Below are positions 43,382-51,668 of a DNA stretch of 64,000 nucleotides, in pieces. Each line of letters opens with the position of its first letter. Within the stretch, counting starts at the first letter, position 1. The translations under genes and the position numbers were made by a program. A model generated the notes under the pieces. It was not told the origin of the DNA and did no database searches. It saw nothing but the letters and a program-made list of their open reading frames with translations. Source of the stretch: Chryseobacterium wanjuense (GTDB lineage Bacteria; Bacteroidota; Bacteroidia; Flavobacteriales; Weeksellaceae); the NCBI RefSeq assembly GCF_900111495.1, contig NZ_FOIU01000002.1:682001-746000 (forward strand), read 5' to 3'.

Positions 43382-43792
43382 TTAGCAATATTCGTCGTAA
43401 GCAGCCTGAAGGTTTGCAGCGATAGCTCCTGCAGGATTTCCTTCAATGTGATGTCTTTCAAGCATATGAACCAATTCTCCGTCTTTGAAAAGAGCCACAC
43501 AAGGTGAGCTTGGAGGGAATGGCGCCAAATGTTTTCTTGCTTCTGCTACAGCTTCAGTATCGAAACCAGCGAAAACGGTTGTTAAGTGATCAGGTTTTTT
43601 ATCGCCTGTCAAAGAATAAACAACTCCCGGTCTAGCCGCACCAGCAGCACATCCGCATACGGAATTGATTACCAAAAGCGTCGTTCCCGACTGTTTTAAT
43701 GCTTCTTCTACCTGAGCCGGAGAAGTTAAGTCTTCGAAGCCTTTATCTGTAAGTTCAGCCTTCATAGGCATTACTAAATCTGTTGGATACAT
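43382..43792 (-). CDS. BrxA/BrxB-family bacilliredoxin
   Basis: 136 residues of the YphP/YqiW family, with the active-site motif CGC in INSVCGCAAGAARPG (about 48-62). Bacilliredoxins remove mixed disulfides between proteins and low-molecular thiols. Cells of this group are thought not to make bacillithiol in every lineage, so the thiol partner is uncertain. Monocistronic, with its own terminator. Confidence 0.9.
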   Translation of the reverse strand: MYPTDLVMPMKAELTDKGFEDLTSPAQVEEALKQSGTTLLVINSVCGCAAGAARPGVVYSLTGDKKPDHLTTVFAGFDTEAVAEARKHLAPFPPSSPCVALFKDGELVHMLERHHIEGNPAGAIAANLQAAYDEYC

Positions 43793-43930
43793 ATTTTTGT
43801 TTTTTAATCAGCTACAAATTTAAGCAATTCTTTACTTTTCTTCAATATATAAAAACTATCAGTGCTTTTGGTAAATAAAATGCGTTGAATGATAATTGTT
43901 TAAGAAAATATTGATTTTAATAAATTAATT

Positions 43931-43962
43931 TTGTTAATATTCAATTATTTTTATTAAATTTG
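43931..43962 (+). promoter_or_regulatory. Promoter of the mini-gene
   Basis: TTG (43931-43933), 21-base spacer and TAAATTTG (43955-43962), a clear Bacteroidota promoter. Confidence 0.65.
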
Positions 43963-43986
43963 AAATGATTCTGAAAACAACGTACC

Positions 43987-44043
43987 ATGAAAAAACTTTT
44001 ATCCCTTTCCCTCAACCGTAGTGAAATATTCAATTCTGTCTGA
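43987..44043 (+). CDS. 18-residue peptide (mini-gene); possibly truncated peptide leader
   Basis: ATG at 43987 to TGA at 44041-44043 encodes MKKLLSLSLNRSEIFNSV, preceded by a good promoter and followed by a strong terminator. The MKKLLSLSLNRSEI start looks like the leader of GG-type peptide precursors in Bacteroidota (MKKLxSLxLxKxxI), but no core, GG site or modifying enzyme is nearby. It could be a degenerate or regulatory peptide, or the RNA itself may be the product. Confidence 0.5.
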   Translation: MKKLLSLSLNRSEIFNSV

Positions 44044-44078
44044 GGAGAATATGGTTCAATTAAATTTACAAATAAAAA

Positions 44079-44114
44079 TGAAGCCCGAAACGAAAGTCTC
44101 GGGCTTCTTTAATC
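44079..44114 (+). terminator. Terminator of the mini-gene
   Basis: Stem GAAGCCCGA / TCGGGCTTC (44080-44088 with 44099-44107), loop of ten, then T-rich. Confidence 0.85.
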
Positions 44115-44218
44115 AAATCGATATGCAAAGGTTGGATATCCTTGTTGTGGTTTGAGATACGTATTACGGGAAACGAGTTTAAACAGTCAGATAAACCCGG
44201 AACTCAAAACCCGAAATT

Positions 44219-44665
44219 CTATGAAAGTAGCCTTTTTGCCATCTCGGAAATGCTTTTTCCGTCGGATTTTCCGGCTAATGTTTTTGAAGCTATTCCCATT
44301 ACTTTTCCTAAATCTTTCATAGATTCAGCGCTGGTTTCAGCGATAATATTTTTCATTTCCGCTTCCAGTTCTTCGGGAGAAAGCTGTTTTGGTAAGAATT
44401 GTTCAATGACTTTCATCTGAGCTTCTTCCACTTCAGCAAGGTCGTTTCTTCCCTGAGCGGCAAACTGATCGTAAGAATCCTTACGCTGTTTTACCATTCT
44501 CTGAAGAATAGCAATTTCCTGTTCAGCTGATACTTCTGCACCTTTGGCTTCGGTTTTCAGCAATAATATTTGAGATTTTACAGCACGAAGAGAATCCAAA
44601 GCAACTTTGTCTTTAGCTCTCATAGCTGTTTTTATAGCTTCGTTGATGGTATTTTCTAAACTCAT
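44219..44665 (-). CDS. GatB/YqeY domain-containing protein
   Basis: 148 residues of the YqeY family: N-terminal helices (LENTINEAIKTAMRAKDK, LDSLRAVKSQILLLKTEAKG) and a C-terminal part related to the tRNA-binding tail of GatB (EQFLPKQLSPEELEAEMKNI). It probably binds tRNA or RNA, with no proven function. It is the last gene of the division cluster transcript, 88 bases after ftsZ; that gap holds a short repeat. Confidence 0.88.
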   Translation of the reverse strand: MSLENTINEAIKTAMRAKDKVALDSLRAVKSQILLLKTEAKGAEVSAEQEIAILQRMVKQRKDSYDQFAAQGRNDLAEVEEAQMKVIEQFLPKQLSPEELEAEMKNIIAETSAESMKDLGKVMGIASKTLAGKSDGKSISEMAKRLLS

Positions 44666-44670
44666 GGTTT

Positions 44671-44752
44671 GGGCTTTAGGCTTTAGGCAATAAGCAGTAG
44701 GCTTGATTTGGCTGATAAAAGCCTATAGCTTACTGCTTATCGCTTATAGCAA
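44671..44752. repeat. Short degenerate inverted repeat (AAGCAGTAGGCTT family), copy 1
   Basis: ATAAGCAGTAGGCTT and AAGCCTATAGCTTACTGCTTAT are imperfect inverted copies within the ftsZ-yqeY gap. Similar words occur at 46703-46743 (GTAGGCAGTACGCGATATGCAGTACGC) and 55690-55733. It is a common intergenic family in Bacteroidota; in RNA it may form a stem. Confidence 0.55.
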
Positions 44753-44753
44753 T

Positions 44754-46679
44754 TTAATCTACATCTTTATTCAAAAATCTGTTTTCTCTGATCTGCATAG
44801 AACCGTTGTTATCAGATAAATACGTGTTGATATTCTGGTCTGAAGCATTGGTTCCGTCAATAGAAATATTCTTTCTTTTGAAGGCAGGAACAGATTCAAA
44901 TTCGCTTGAGCTGTCAAAGCTCTGATAACGTGAATTGAATTCTTTTAATTTATTTCTTCTTTCGATCACCCTGTCCTGATCCACTGTTTTATTCACAAAC
45001 GTGAATTCTGATTCAGTGGTTTTCGGAGTTTCGATTTCCGTTTTGTTTTCAACGATCGGCTGTGTCTCAGCTTTTGGCTCTTCTTTCAAGTTTTGAAAGA
45101 AATGCTCAACTTTCTGAAGAGGTTCTTCTGTAAGCTGATTCACCGTATTGATTGAAGTAAGTTCTGCTTTTGGCTGTCCCGGATCAGACTTTGGTTCGTT
45201 ATTGCTCGGTTCATTCACAAAGAAGCTGAATTCCACAGGTTTTTCCTGCGAAAATGAATTGGTAAAAGAATTCGTTTGAGGCTCTTCTTTTTTCTGTTCA
45301 AAATCAAATTTGAAAGATTCAATTTCCAGATCATTCGGATCCTCTCCTTCATCATCAAGAGAGAACAGATTGAACGACTGTTCCTGAGATTCGTCTTCAT
45401 TTCTCCAGCTCTGTGCAGGGTTGTCCAGTGTATCTTCTTCTTTATCAAAGAATTTAATTTCTGTTTTTACTTCCTCCTCTTCAATAATCATTTTTTTTTC
45501 AGCAGGCGAAGAACTGAACTGTGGAGCTTCATTGTCTTCGTCATCTAATCTGAAAAGATTTTTTCCGCCAAAATCATGAGAAGGCTCTGTATGAGCTTCT
45601 CTTTCATCTCTTGTTTTGAAAGGCGATTCTTTCGGGTAATCAAAACTATCATTTAAGCTGATTTTGATTTTTTCCGTAGGACCCGAAAATTTTTTATTAT
45701 CATTAGAAAAACCTGTCGCGATAACAAGAACGCTTACAGAATCTCCCAATTCTTCATCAGAACCCACCCCGAAAATAATATCGGCCGTGTTTCCTGCTTC
45801 TTTCTGGATATGGTCCATAATCACCCCGATTTCATCCATGGTAACTTCTTCCGCACCACTTCTGATCAACAACAGGACGTTTTTCGCGCCAGTGATTTTG
45901 TTATCGTTCAATAATGGGGAATCTAATGCTTTTTTCACTGCTTCTTCAGCTTTATTTTCACCTGAAGCAACACCGGTAGACATCAATGCTGTCCCGGAAT
46001 TCTGAAGCACAGATTTAGCATCTCTAAAGTCAATGTTTACATCAAAGTAACCCGTAATAACTTCCGCCATTCCTTTTGCAGCGTTCGTTAAAACTTCATC
46101 GGCTTTTGAGAACCCCTGTTTAAATCCAAGGTTTCCGAATTGTTGTCTTAATTTATCATTATTAATGACAATTAATGAATCAACATTATTTCTTAATTTA
46201 TCAAGACCGTTTTCAGCCTGTTCCAATCTTCTTTTCCCTTCAAAGCTGAACGGAACCGTAACGATACCTACCGTTAAAATTCCCATGTCTTTTGCTACCT
46301 TGGCAATCACGGGAGCTGCACCGGTTCCCGTACCACCACCCATTCCGGCAGTGATGAAAACCATTTTGGTATTTTGCCCCATCGCAGCTTTGATGTCTTC
46401 GATGCTTTCGATCGCAGATTTTTCTCCTACTTCAGGGTCTGCACCGGCACCAAGACCTTCAGTGATCGTTGTTCCCAACTGTACTTTGTTGGCAACAGGA
46501 TTATTATCTAAAGTTTGGGCGTCTGTATTACAAATCACGAAGTCTACGCCGTGGATACCTTTTTCATACATGTGTTTCAGCGCATTGTTTCCGCCGCCGC
46601 CAACACCGATTACTTTTATTATTGATGAATTTCCTTTTGGTAAATCAAATGAAAACCCCTGAGTTCCTAAATTTTCCAT
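44754..46679 (-). CDS. ftsZ: Cell division protein FtsZ, with long C-terminal extension
   Basis: 641 residues. The tubulin-like GTPase core (about 1-330) has GGGGNNAL, the T4 loop AGMGGGTGTGAAPVIA and the T7 loop NIDFRDAK. After it comes an unstructured, Asp/Glu/Lys/Gln-rich linker of nearly 300 residues, followed by the conserved tail RENRFLNKDVD. The long linker is normal in Flavobacteriia but rare elsewhere. FtsZ forms the division ring; ftsA is immediately upstream (95 bases). Confidence 0.97.
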   Translation of the reverse strand: MENLGTQGFSFDLPKGNSSIIKVIGVGGGGNNALKHMYEKGIHGVDFVICNTDAQTLDNNPVANKVQLGTTITEGLGAGADPEVGEKSAIESIEDIKAAMGQNTKMVFITAGMGGGTGTGAAPVIAKVAKDMGILTVGIVTVPFSFEGKRRLEQAENGLDKLRNNVDSLIVINNDKLRQQFGNLGFKQGFSKADEVLTNAAKGMAEVITGYFDVNIDFRDAKSVLQNSGTALMSTGVASGENKAEEAVKKALDSPLLNDNKITGAKNVLLLIRSGAEEVTMDEIGVIMDHIQKEAGNTADIIFGVGSDEELGDSVSVLVIATGFSNDNKKFSGPTEKIKISLNDSFDYPKESPFKTRDEREAHTEPSHDFGGKNLFRLDDEDNEAPQFSSSPAEKKMIIEEEEVKTEIKFFDKEEDTLDNPAQSWRNEDESQEQSFNLFSLDDEGEDPNDLEIESFKFDFEQKKEEPQTNSFTNSFSQEKPVEFSFFVNEPSNNEPKSDPGQPKAELTSINTVNQLTEEPLQKVEHFFQNLKEEPKAETQPIVENKTEIETPKTTESEFTFVNKTVDQDRVIERRNKLKEFNSRYQSFDSSSEFESVPAFKRKNISIDGTNASDQNINTYLSDNNGSMQIRENRFLNKDVD

Positions 46680-46702
46680 AACTATACTTTTTATAATTAT
46701 AA

Positions 46703-46743
46703 TTGATCAATGGCTGTAGGCAGTACGCGATATGCAGTACGCT
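46703..46743. repeat. Short degenerate repeat (AAGCAGTAGGCTT family), copy 2
   Basis: GGCTGTAGGCAGTACGCGATATGCAGTACGC lies in the ftsA-ftsZ gap and shares the GTAGGCAGTA/GCAGTACG words with 44671-44752. It may be a stem within the mRNA. Confidence 0.45.
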
Positions 46744-46774
46744 TTTTTATCATTGATCCTTTATCCCCTTATAT

Positions 46775-48166
46775 TTACTCTACTTCTTCAAAGAATTTTT
46801 TTACTTTTTCCATCAGAGACTGCCCGAAAGTCAGTTTTGCTACTCTTTTATTTTCTTTCTGCTGTTCTGAAAGTTCCTGATGCTGAATGGTTTCTGTCTG
46901 CTGAATAGGTTGCTGCAACGTTTCTGCCGGAGTCGAGGTTGTTTCAGCTTTTGGCTGAGCCTGCTCCTGGATGGCTTCTTCCACAACAATATTCTGCTTT
47001 TTATCCCTTATTTTTAAACTTTCCATTAATAATCCAATAGAAGTTGCAAATTCGGGACCTTTCAGATATTGGTTTTTGTCGTTGGCAATATATTCGTTCG
47101 CAAAACCGATTCTGCTGTCGAAACCTGTTGTATAATTGGCCAGCTGACGAAGGTGTTTTAAGTTTGAACCACCTCCTGTAAGTACAATTCCTGCAATCAG
47201 TTTTTTCTTTTGTTCGAAAGCGCCGTAAGCTTTTAATTCTGTATTGACCATTTCCAGAATTTCTTCCACTCTGGCATTGATAATCTGTGCTAAAGTTTTT
47301 AATGAAATTTCTTTATCAGGTCTTCCGTGCAATCCCGGGATTGTCACGTACGTACTGTCTTTTTCAAGCTCAGGAACTGCAGAACCGAATTTTACTTTCA
47401 ATTGTTCCGCATGTTTTTCGATGATCGAACAGCCTTCCTTAATATCTTCGGTGATAATTCCGCCACCGTAAGGAATTACGCAGGTATGACGAATGATATT
47501 GTCTTTAAAGATCGCAATATCCGTTGTTCCGCCACCGATGTCTACGATCGCTACACCTGCTTCTTTTTCTTCTTTTGTAAGAACAGCCTCTGATGAAGCC
47601 AAAGGTTCCAACGTAAGGGCTTCCATTTCCAATCCTGCTTCACGAACGCATCTTGCAATGTTTCGGATGCTTCCCATCTGCCCGACAACAACGTGGAAAT
47701 TAGCTTCTAAACGTTTTCCGTGCATACCGATAGGCTCCTGAATTTCGCCTTCAGAATCCACCTTATATTCTTGAGGAAGGACATGGATAATTTCTTCACC
47801 AGGAAGCATTACCAGTTTTTTCACCTGATCCTTCAATGCTTCGATGTCGTCATCTGTAATGAATTTATCCGGATGTTCACGCATAATATAATCTGAGTGC
47901 TGCAGAGAACGGATGTGTTTTCCTGCAATCCCAACCGTAACTTTACGGATAGGAACTCCAGCGCTGGACTGTGCTTCAGAAACAGCAGCTTTGATTGAAT
48001 TAATGGTTTGCGAAATATTATTCACAATACCTTTGTGAACACCAAGACTCTTAGCCTTCCCGACACCGAGAACTTCAATTTTCCCGTGTGCATTCCTCCT
48101 TCCGACAATCGCGACAATCTTTGTTGTCCCGATGTCCAGACCTACTGAATACTCTTGATTTTCCAT
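46775..48166 (-). CDS. ftsA: Cell division protein FtsA
   Basis: 463 residues of the actin-like FtsA family. Phosphate-binding GLDIGTTKIVAIVG (9-22), the 1C-domain segment (about 85-165), DIGGGTTDIAIF and GGGSNLKHLR are visible. A Gln/Glu/Thr-rich linker leads to the C-terminal amphipathic helix (SLMEKVKKFFEEVE) that ties FtsZ to the membrane. It is transcribed just after ftsQ (70-base gap). Confidence 0.96.
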   Translation of the reverse strand: MENQEYSVGLDIGTTKIVAIVGRRNAHGKIEVLGVGKAKSLGVHKGIVNNISQTINSIKAAVSEAQSSAGVPIRKVTVGIAGKHIRSLQHSDYIMREHPDKFITDDDIEALKDQVKKLVMLPGEEIIHVLPQEYKVDSEGEIQEPIGMHGKRLEANFHVVVGQMGSIRNIARCVREAGLEMEALTLEPLASSEAVLTKEEKEAGVAIVDIGGGTTDIAIFKDNIIRHTCVIPYGGGIITEDIKEGCSIIEKHAEQLKVKFGSAVPELEKDSTYVTIPGLHGRPDKEISLKTLAQIINARVEEILEMVNTELKAYGAFEQKKKLIAGIVLTGGGSNLKHLRQLANYTTGFDSRIGFANEYIANDKNQYLKGPEFATSIGLLMESLKIRDKKQNIVVEEAIQEQAQPKAETTSTPAETLQQPIQQTETIQHQELSEQQKENKRVAKLTFGQSLMEKVKKFFEEVE

Positions 48167-48236
48167 TGTTTATACCGATTTGATTTTTCTAATAATTAGG
48201 GTTTTCATCATCCCTGTCTTGTCATTCTTTTGACTC

Positions 48237-49223
48237 TTATTCTATTTTTACTTTTGCTTTTGTCTTCGGCTTTGCTGCCGTAGGTTTCTTCTCTGTTTTT
48301 TTGGTTTCCTTGGGTTTGGTCACCACTTTTGGCTTTGTACTTTCCTTCGGTTTTGAGGAAGTGGTAGCTGGTTTTTTAGTTTCTTTTTTCGGTGCCGCTT
48401 TTAGCTTTGGTTCAGCCGTTTTCCTGACAGGGGTAGGAGCCGGAACTTTTGCCAGTTCTTTATTCCCCGCCTTCAAAATACTGTCGTTTTCTTTGTAATA
48501 AGGATTTAAAGTCGTTACAATCTGGTTCTGGTATTTCACAGAAACCATGCTGTACTTCTGAGGATCCTGATAGACAAGGTATTTCTCAACGAAAGTTTTA
48601 AAACCTTTTACTTTAAAATCAATATGATCTAAATCTCCTATTTCTACTTTATAATTTCCTTCGCTTGTCAGAAGATTGTAGTCATTGTTATTATCTTTTG
48701 AAATTCCGATGAAATATTTTTTACTGAAATCATCTTTATCGATTTTCTCAACCAACTCAGCCAATTTTTGATATTCATCTTTTTTCACATTTCCTGTCAC
48801 AAGCATGCAAGGATGTGAATAGGTTTTTGATATCGGAAATTCGATTCCTTTTTCGTCTACATAAAAATCTCTTCCGTCTTTGTTTAACCTGAAAACCGGG
48901 ACTCTTTGCTTAATATCCAGGTTTAATTTTCCATTTAGGTTTAAATAAACATTAGCGCTGTCAACAGCCGGAAGGTCATTAATTTTTTTCTCCAAAGCCG
49001 GAATATTCAAATCACCGACTTTCCCGGAAGGGTTTTCTTTTTTTACGATTTCGCGGATATCTTTTTCATCGATAAAATATACCGGAGTTTTTTCATTCAT
49101 TTTTACAGAAATCTTATTGTCCACAATCTTCTGACCGCTGAATTTCTTCAAAGAGAAACTCAACAGAAATCCTAGAATGATGACTGTGATGGCAATTTTT
49201 AATATTCTGTATTTATTTTTCAT
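48237..49223 (-). CDS. ftsQ: Cell division protein FtsQ, with basic C-terminal tail
   Basis: 328 residues: a short cytosolic start, one transmembrane helix (about 9-28), a POTRA-type region (about 45-120) and the FtsQ beta domain to about 255. The last ~70 residues are almost all Lys, Pro, Ala and Thr (for example KKETKKPATTSSKPKESTKP), a basic, disordered tail not seen in E. coli FtsQ. It lies after murC in transcription order, with a 425-base gap that contains an inverted-repeat element. Confidence 0.88.
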   Translation of the reverse strand: MKNKYRILKIAITVIILGFLLSFSLKKFSGQKIVDNKISVKMNEKTPVYFIDEKDIREIVKKENPSGKVGDLNIPALEKKINDLPAVDSANVYLNLNGKLNLDIKQRVPVFRLNKDGRDFYVDEKGIEFPISKTYSHPCMLVTGNVKKDEYQKLAELVEKIDKDDFSKKYFIGISKDNNNDYNLLTSEGNYKVEIGDLDHIDFKVKGFKTFVEKYLVYQDPQKYSMVSVKYQNQIVTTLNPYYKENDSILKAGNKELAKVPAPTPVRKTAEPKLKAAPKKETKKPATTSSKPKESTKPKVVTKPKETKKTEKKPTAAKPKTKAKVKIE

Positions 49224-49291
49224 TTTGTTTTTTAAACGTTTTAACGCTATGCCCGCTAGGGTTTTATTTAAAAATATTACTTGTTATTTTT

Positions 49292-49590
49292 CGTTCGCAA
49301 AGGCGTTTCACTCAGCAAATGATAACTGAAAACATTTTTACAATTTTAGTTTTATACTTGCGCATGTGGTATTAAACTAAGCTTTTGTTTTATAATTTGT
49401 TTACTGCTCTTTTTACTCCGTCTTTAAATAGGATGGAATGAAAATTTCCCAATCCCAAGTTTACGATGCACTTTCATCCCTGCATCAAAAACTATATTTG
49501 ATATTTCATTTTCTGTCATTTGTGTGTTTTTAATTACTCTTAAATGATATTTTCAGTTATCATTTGCTGAGTGAAACGCCTTTGCGAACG
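49292..49590. mobile_element. MITE-like element with perfect 41-bp terminal inverted repeats
   Basis: The arms at 49292-49332 and 49550-49590 are perfect inverted copies of 41 bp and include the GAGTGAAACGCC core (49566 onward). The 217 bases between carry a fragment of a GxxExxY gene. There is no transposase and no obvious target-site duplication. Size and structure fit a non-autonomous mobile element or an ancient insertion with captured gene fragment. Confidence 0.65.
49424..49519 (-). pseudogene. GxxExxY family protein remnant
   Basis: On the minus strand an ATG at 49517-49519 opens a 31-codon frame with MTENEISNIVFDAGMKVHRK followed by LGIG. This is the N-terminal signature of GxxExxY proteins (expected LGPGLLE next), then the frame leaves the family sequence and stops at 49424-49426. 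Normal members are about 120-130 residues, so only the first quarter remains. Confidence 0.7.
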
Positions 49591-49648
49591 GAATTAATGT
49601 TTATTTGTAAAAAATTACATTGCGTTCGTAGCGTTAAATTTCTTTAAA

Positions 49649-51007
49649 CTAATTTCCTCCCATCCACTCACAAATAGGATCATACAGCGTATCAATATTT
49701 CCTGCGCCTACCGTGAGAAGGATGTCAAAATCTTTTTCTTTTATTTTATTGAAAGCTTCATTTAATGTTGAAACTTCCTTTTTATCTAAAGTCACTTTTT
49801 CCAATAACCAGCTTGAAGTGATGCCTTTAAAATTTTCCTGAAGCTCTCTTGCAGGATAAATGTCCAGTAAAATCAATTCATCGGACTGGCTTAAACTTTC
49901 CGCAAATCCATCGGCAAAATCTCTCGTTCTGCTAAACAGATGCGGCTGGAAAGCCACCAATAATTTTTTTCCCGGGTAAAAAGTTCGGATCGAGCTCATC
50001 ACTGCATTGATTTCTGTCGGATGGTGAGCGTAATCGTCGATATAAATTTTACCGTTCTGATATCTGTGTTTTGTATATCTTCTTTTAATGCCTTTAAAAT
50101 TGGCAATCGCTTTCTTTAAAGTCTCGAAATCCACGCCTAAATTGTTTAAAATAGCCAATGCAACTGTCGCATTTTCAACATTGTGAATTCCAGGGATTTC
50201 CCAGATAAAATCTTTAATAGTTTCTGTCGGAGTATGGAAATCGAAATAGATTTTGTCATTCTCCATTCGAAGGTTATCTGAGTAATAATCAGCGACTTCA
50301 TTCACTGCGTATGTCAGGGAAGGTCTTCCGATTTCAATGCCTTTTCTTACAAAAAGCTGTTTATCATTTGGAACCAAAGCTGCAAATTGTCTGAATCCTT
50401 CTTCAATCGTGTTTTTATCACCATAGATATCCAAATGGTCTGCATCCGTGGATGTAATCACTGCCCAATCCGGAGAAAGGTTCAGAAAACTTCTGTCATA
50501 CTCATCTGCTTCAACTACAGAGTATTGTGATCCGTTGTAAAGGAAATTCGATTTAAAATTCTCAGAAATTCCGCCCAAGAAACATGAGAAAGGCAAATCT
50601 GCTTCTTTACACAAGTGCGAAACCAAGGTAGAAGTTGTCGTTTTTCCATGAGTTCCTGCAACAGCGATGCAATCTGTGTTTTCTGTAATTAATCCTAAAA
50701 CTTTTGCACGTTTTAAAACATCAAACTGTTTTTCATTAAAATAATCTAAAATTCCTAAAACCTTGATCGCAGGAGTATAAATTACCAATGTATTTTCCTT
50801 CTGAAGCGAAGTGATTCTTTCATCAATGACATCTTCAAAAACAATATCAATTCCCTCGCTCATCAAAGCCTGGGTAAGTTTGGTGTTGGTTTTATCGTAG
50901 CCTGAAACTTTCTTGCCCGAAGCATGGAAATAACGCGCCAGAGCACTCATTCCGATACCTCCGATTCCAACGAAGTAAAAATTTTGATATGTTTCTAAAT
51001 TGTTCAT
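49649..51007 (-). CDS. murC: UDP-N-acetylmuramate--L-alanine ligase
   Basis: 452 residues. The N-terminal Rossmann domain starts FYFVGIGGIGMSALARYF, the ATP-binding P-loop is VAGTHGKTTTSTL, and the central motif SVVEADEYDRSF and C-terminal YDDYAHHPTEI fit MurC. It adds L-Ala to UDP-MurNAc, the first amino acid of the peptidoglycan stem. It is 10 bases downstream of the DUF2007-like gene. Confidence 0.97.
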   Translation of the reverse strand: MNNLETYQNFYFVGIGGIGMSALARYFHASGKKVSGYDKTNTKLTQALMSEGIDIVFEDVIDERITSLQKENTLVIYTPAIKVLGILDYFNEKQFDVLKRAKVLGLITENTDCIAVAGTHGKTTTSTLVSHLCKEADLPFSCFLGGISENFKSNFLYNGSQYSVVEADEYDRSFLNLSPDWAVITSTDADHLDIYGDKNTIEEGFRQFAALVPNDKQLFVRKGIEIGRPSLTYAVNEVADYYSDNLRMENDKIYFDFHTPTETIKDFIWEIPGIHNVENATVALAILNNLGVDFETLKKAIANFKGIKRRYTKHRYQNGKIYIDDYAHHPTEINAVMSSIRTFYPGKKLLVAFQPHLFSRTRDFADGFAESLSQSDELILLDIYPARELQENFKGITSSWLLEKVTLDKKEVSTLNEAFNKIKEKDFDILLTVGAGNIDTLYDPICEWMGGN

Positions 51008-51017
51008 TTTTATACTA

Positions 51018-51668
51018 TTAACTAAAAAATCTTATTCCAATCCATACAAAGAAAGCTACTGCAGAGATAATTAAAATGTTTTGTCCATGACTCCTGTCTT
51101 TTTTAGTAAAGCCATAAATTCTATCTCCGTTTGGCAAAGCTTTTTTATAATACATTAAATAAGCTCCAACAAAAACACCTAAAAATCCGGCAACAAGAGC
51201 AGAAGCGTATCCGATTATTATTAACCAGGTTGGGCTTTCTTCTTGGGTTGAAAGATCTTTAATTCTCTGTTTATTTATAATTTTTAAAAGTTCTGGATTA
51301 ATTTCCTTTCCTCTTTGTTTTAATATTTTTTGAGCAAGCAGATAATCAAATTTGTTCCACTCCTCTTTTTTTGTCACGATTTCGATCAGCTCTTCATCAG
51401 AATAATCAAAAAGGTGATAATCTTCCTCTACATTTTCAATTTCTTTTTTAACTAAATCTTCTTCTAATTTCTCGACCTGATTAAAATCTTCTTTTTGAAT
51501 TTTTAGTTCAAACTGTTTTGTATTAATATCTCCTCCAAAACTGGAATCCAATTGCGAAGAATTATTTGCCAATTCATAAGCAATATGATGTTCTTCAAGA
51601 ATTTTAATTAATTCTAAAGCATCATCTTTATAAATGAATTTTCTATATGTCGAAAGTTCAGTTGACAT
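51018..51668 (-). CDS. DUF2007-like membrane protein
   Basis: 216 residues. The N-terminal part (about 1-80, FIYKDDALELIKILEEHHIAYEL) looks like the DUF2007 putative signal-transducing domain. After a charged helical region come two transmembrane helices (about 145-170 and 195-213) with a basic loop between. Its start overlaps the murG stop by one base (TAATG), so it is translated with murG. Position between murG and murC suggests a tie to cell-envelope growth, but this is inference. Confidence 0.7.
   Translation of the reverse strand: MSTELSTYRKFIYKDDALELIKILEEHHIAYELANNSSQLDSSFGGDINTKQFELKIQKEDFNQVEKLEEDLVKKEIENVEEDYHLFDYSDEELIEIVTKKEEWNKFDYLLAQKILKQRGKEINPELLKIINKQRIKDLSTQEESPTWLIIIGYASALVAGFLGVFVGAYLMYYKKALPNGDRIYGFTKKDRSHGQNILIISAVAFFVWIGIRFFS

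Larger units (their letters stand above)
43793..44218. other. Intergenic region, 426 bp, with one mini-gene
   Basis: Contains the plus-strand mini-gene at 43931-44113. The rest, to the yqeY stop at 44219, shows no gene. Confidence 0.55.
49224..49648. other. Intergenic region, 425 bp, with an inverted-repeat element
   Basis: An otherwise compact gene cluster opens here. The stretch contains a 299-bp element with 41-bp perfect terminal inverted repeats (49292-49590) and a GxxExxY remnant. No terminator or promoter for ftsQ was clear. Confidence 0.7.

Noticed and set aside
49424..49519. Functional GxxExxY protein
   Set aside because: Only the first 24 or so codons match; the frame leaves the family sequence at the GxGxxE site and stops at codon 32.
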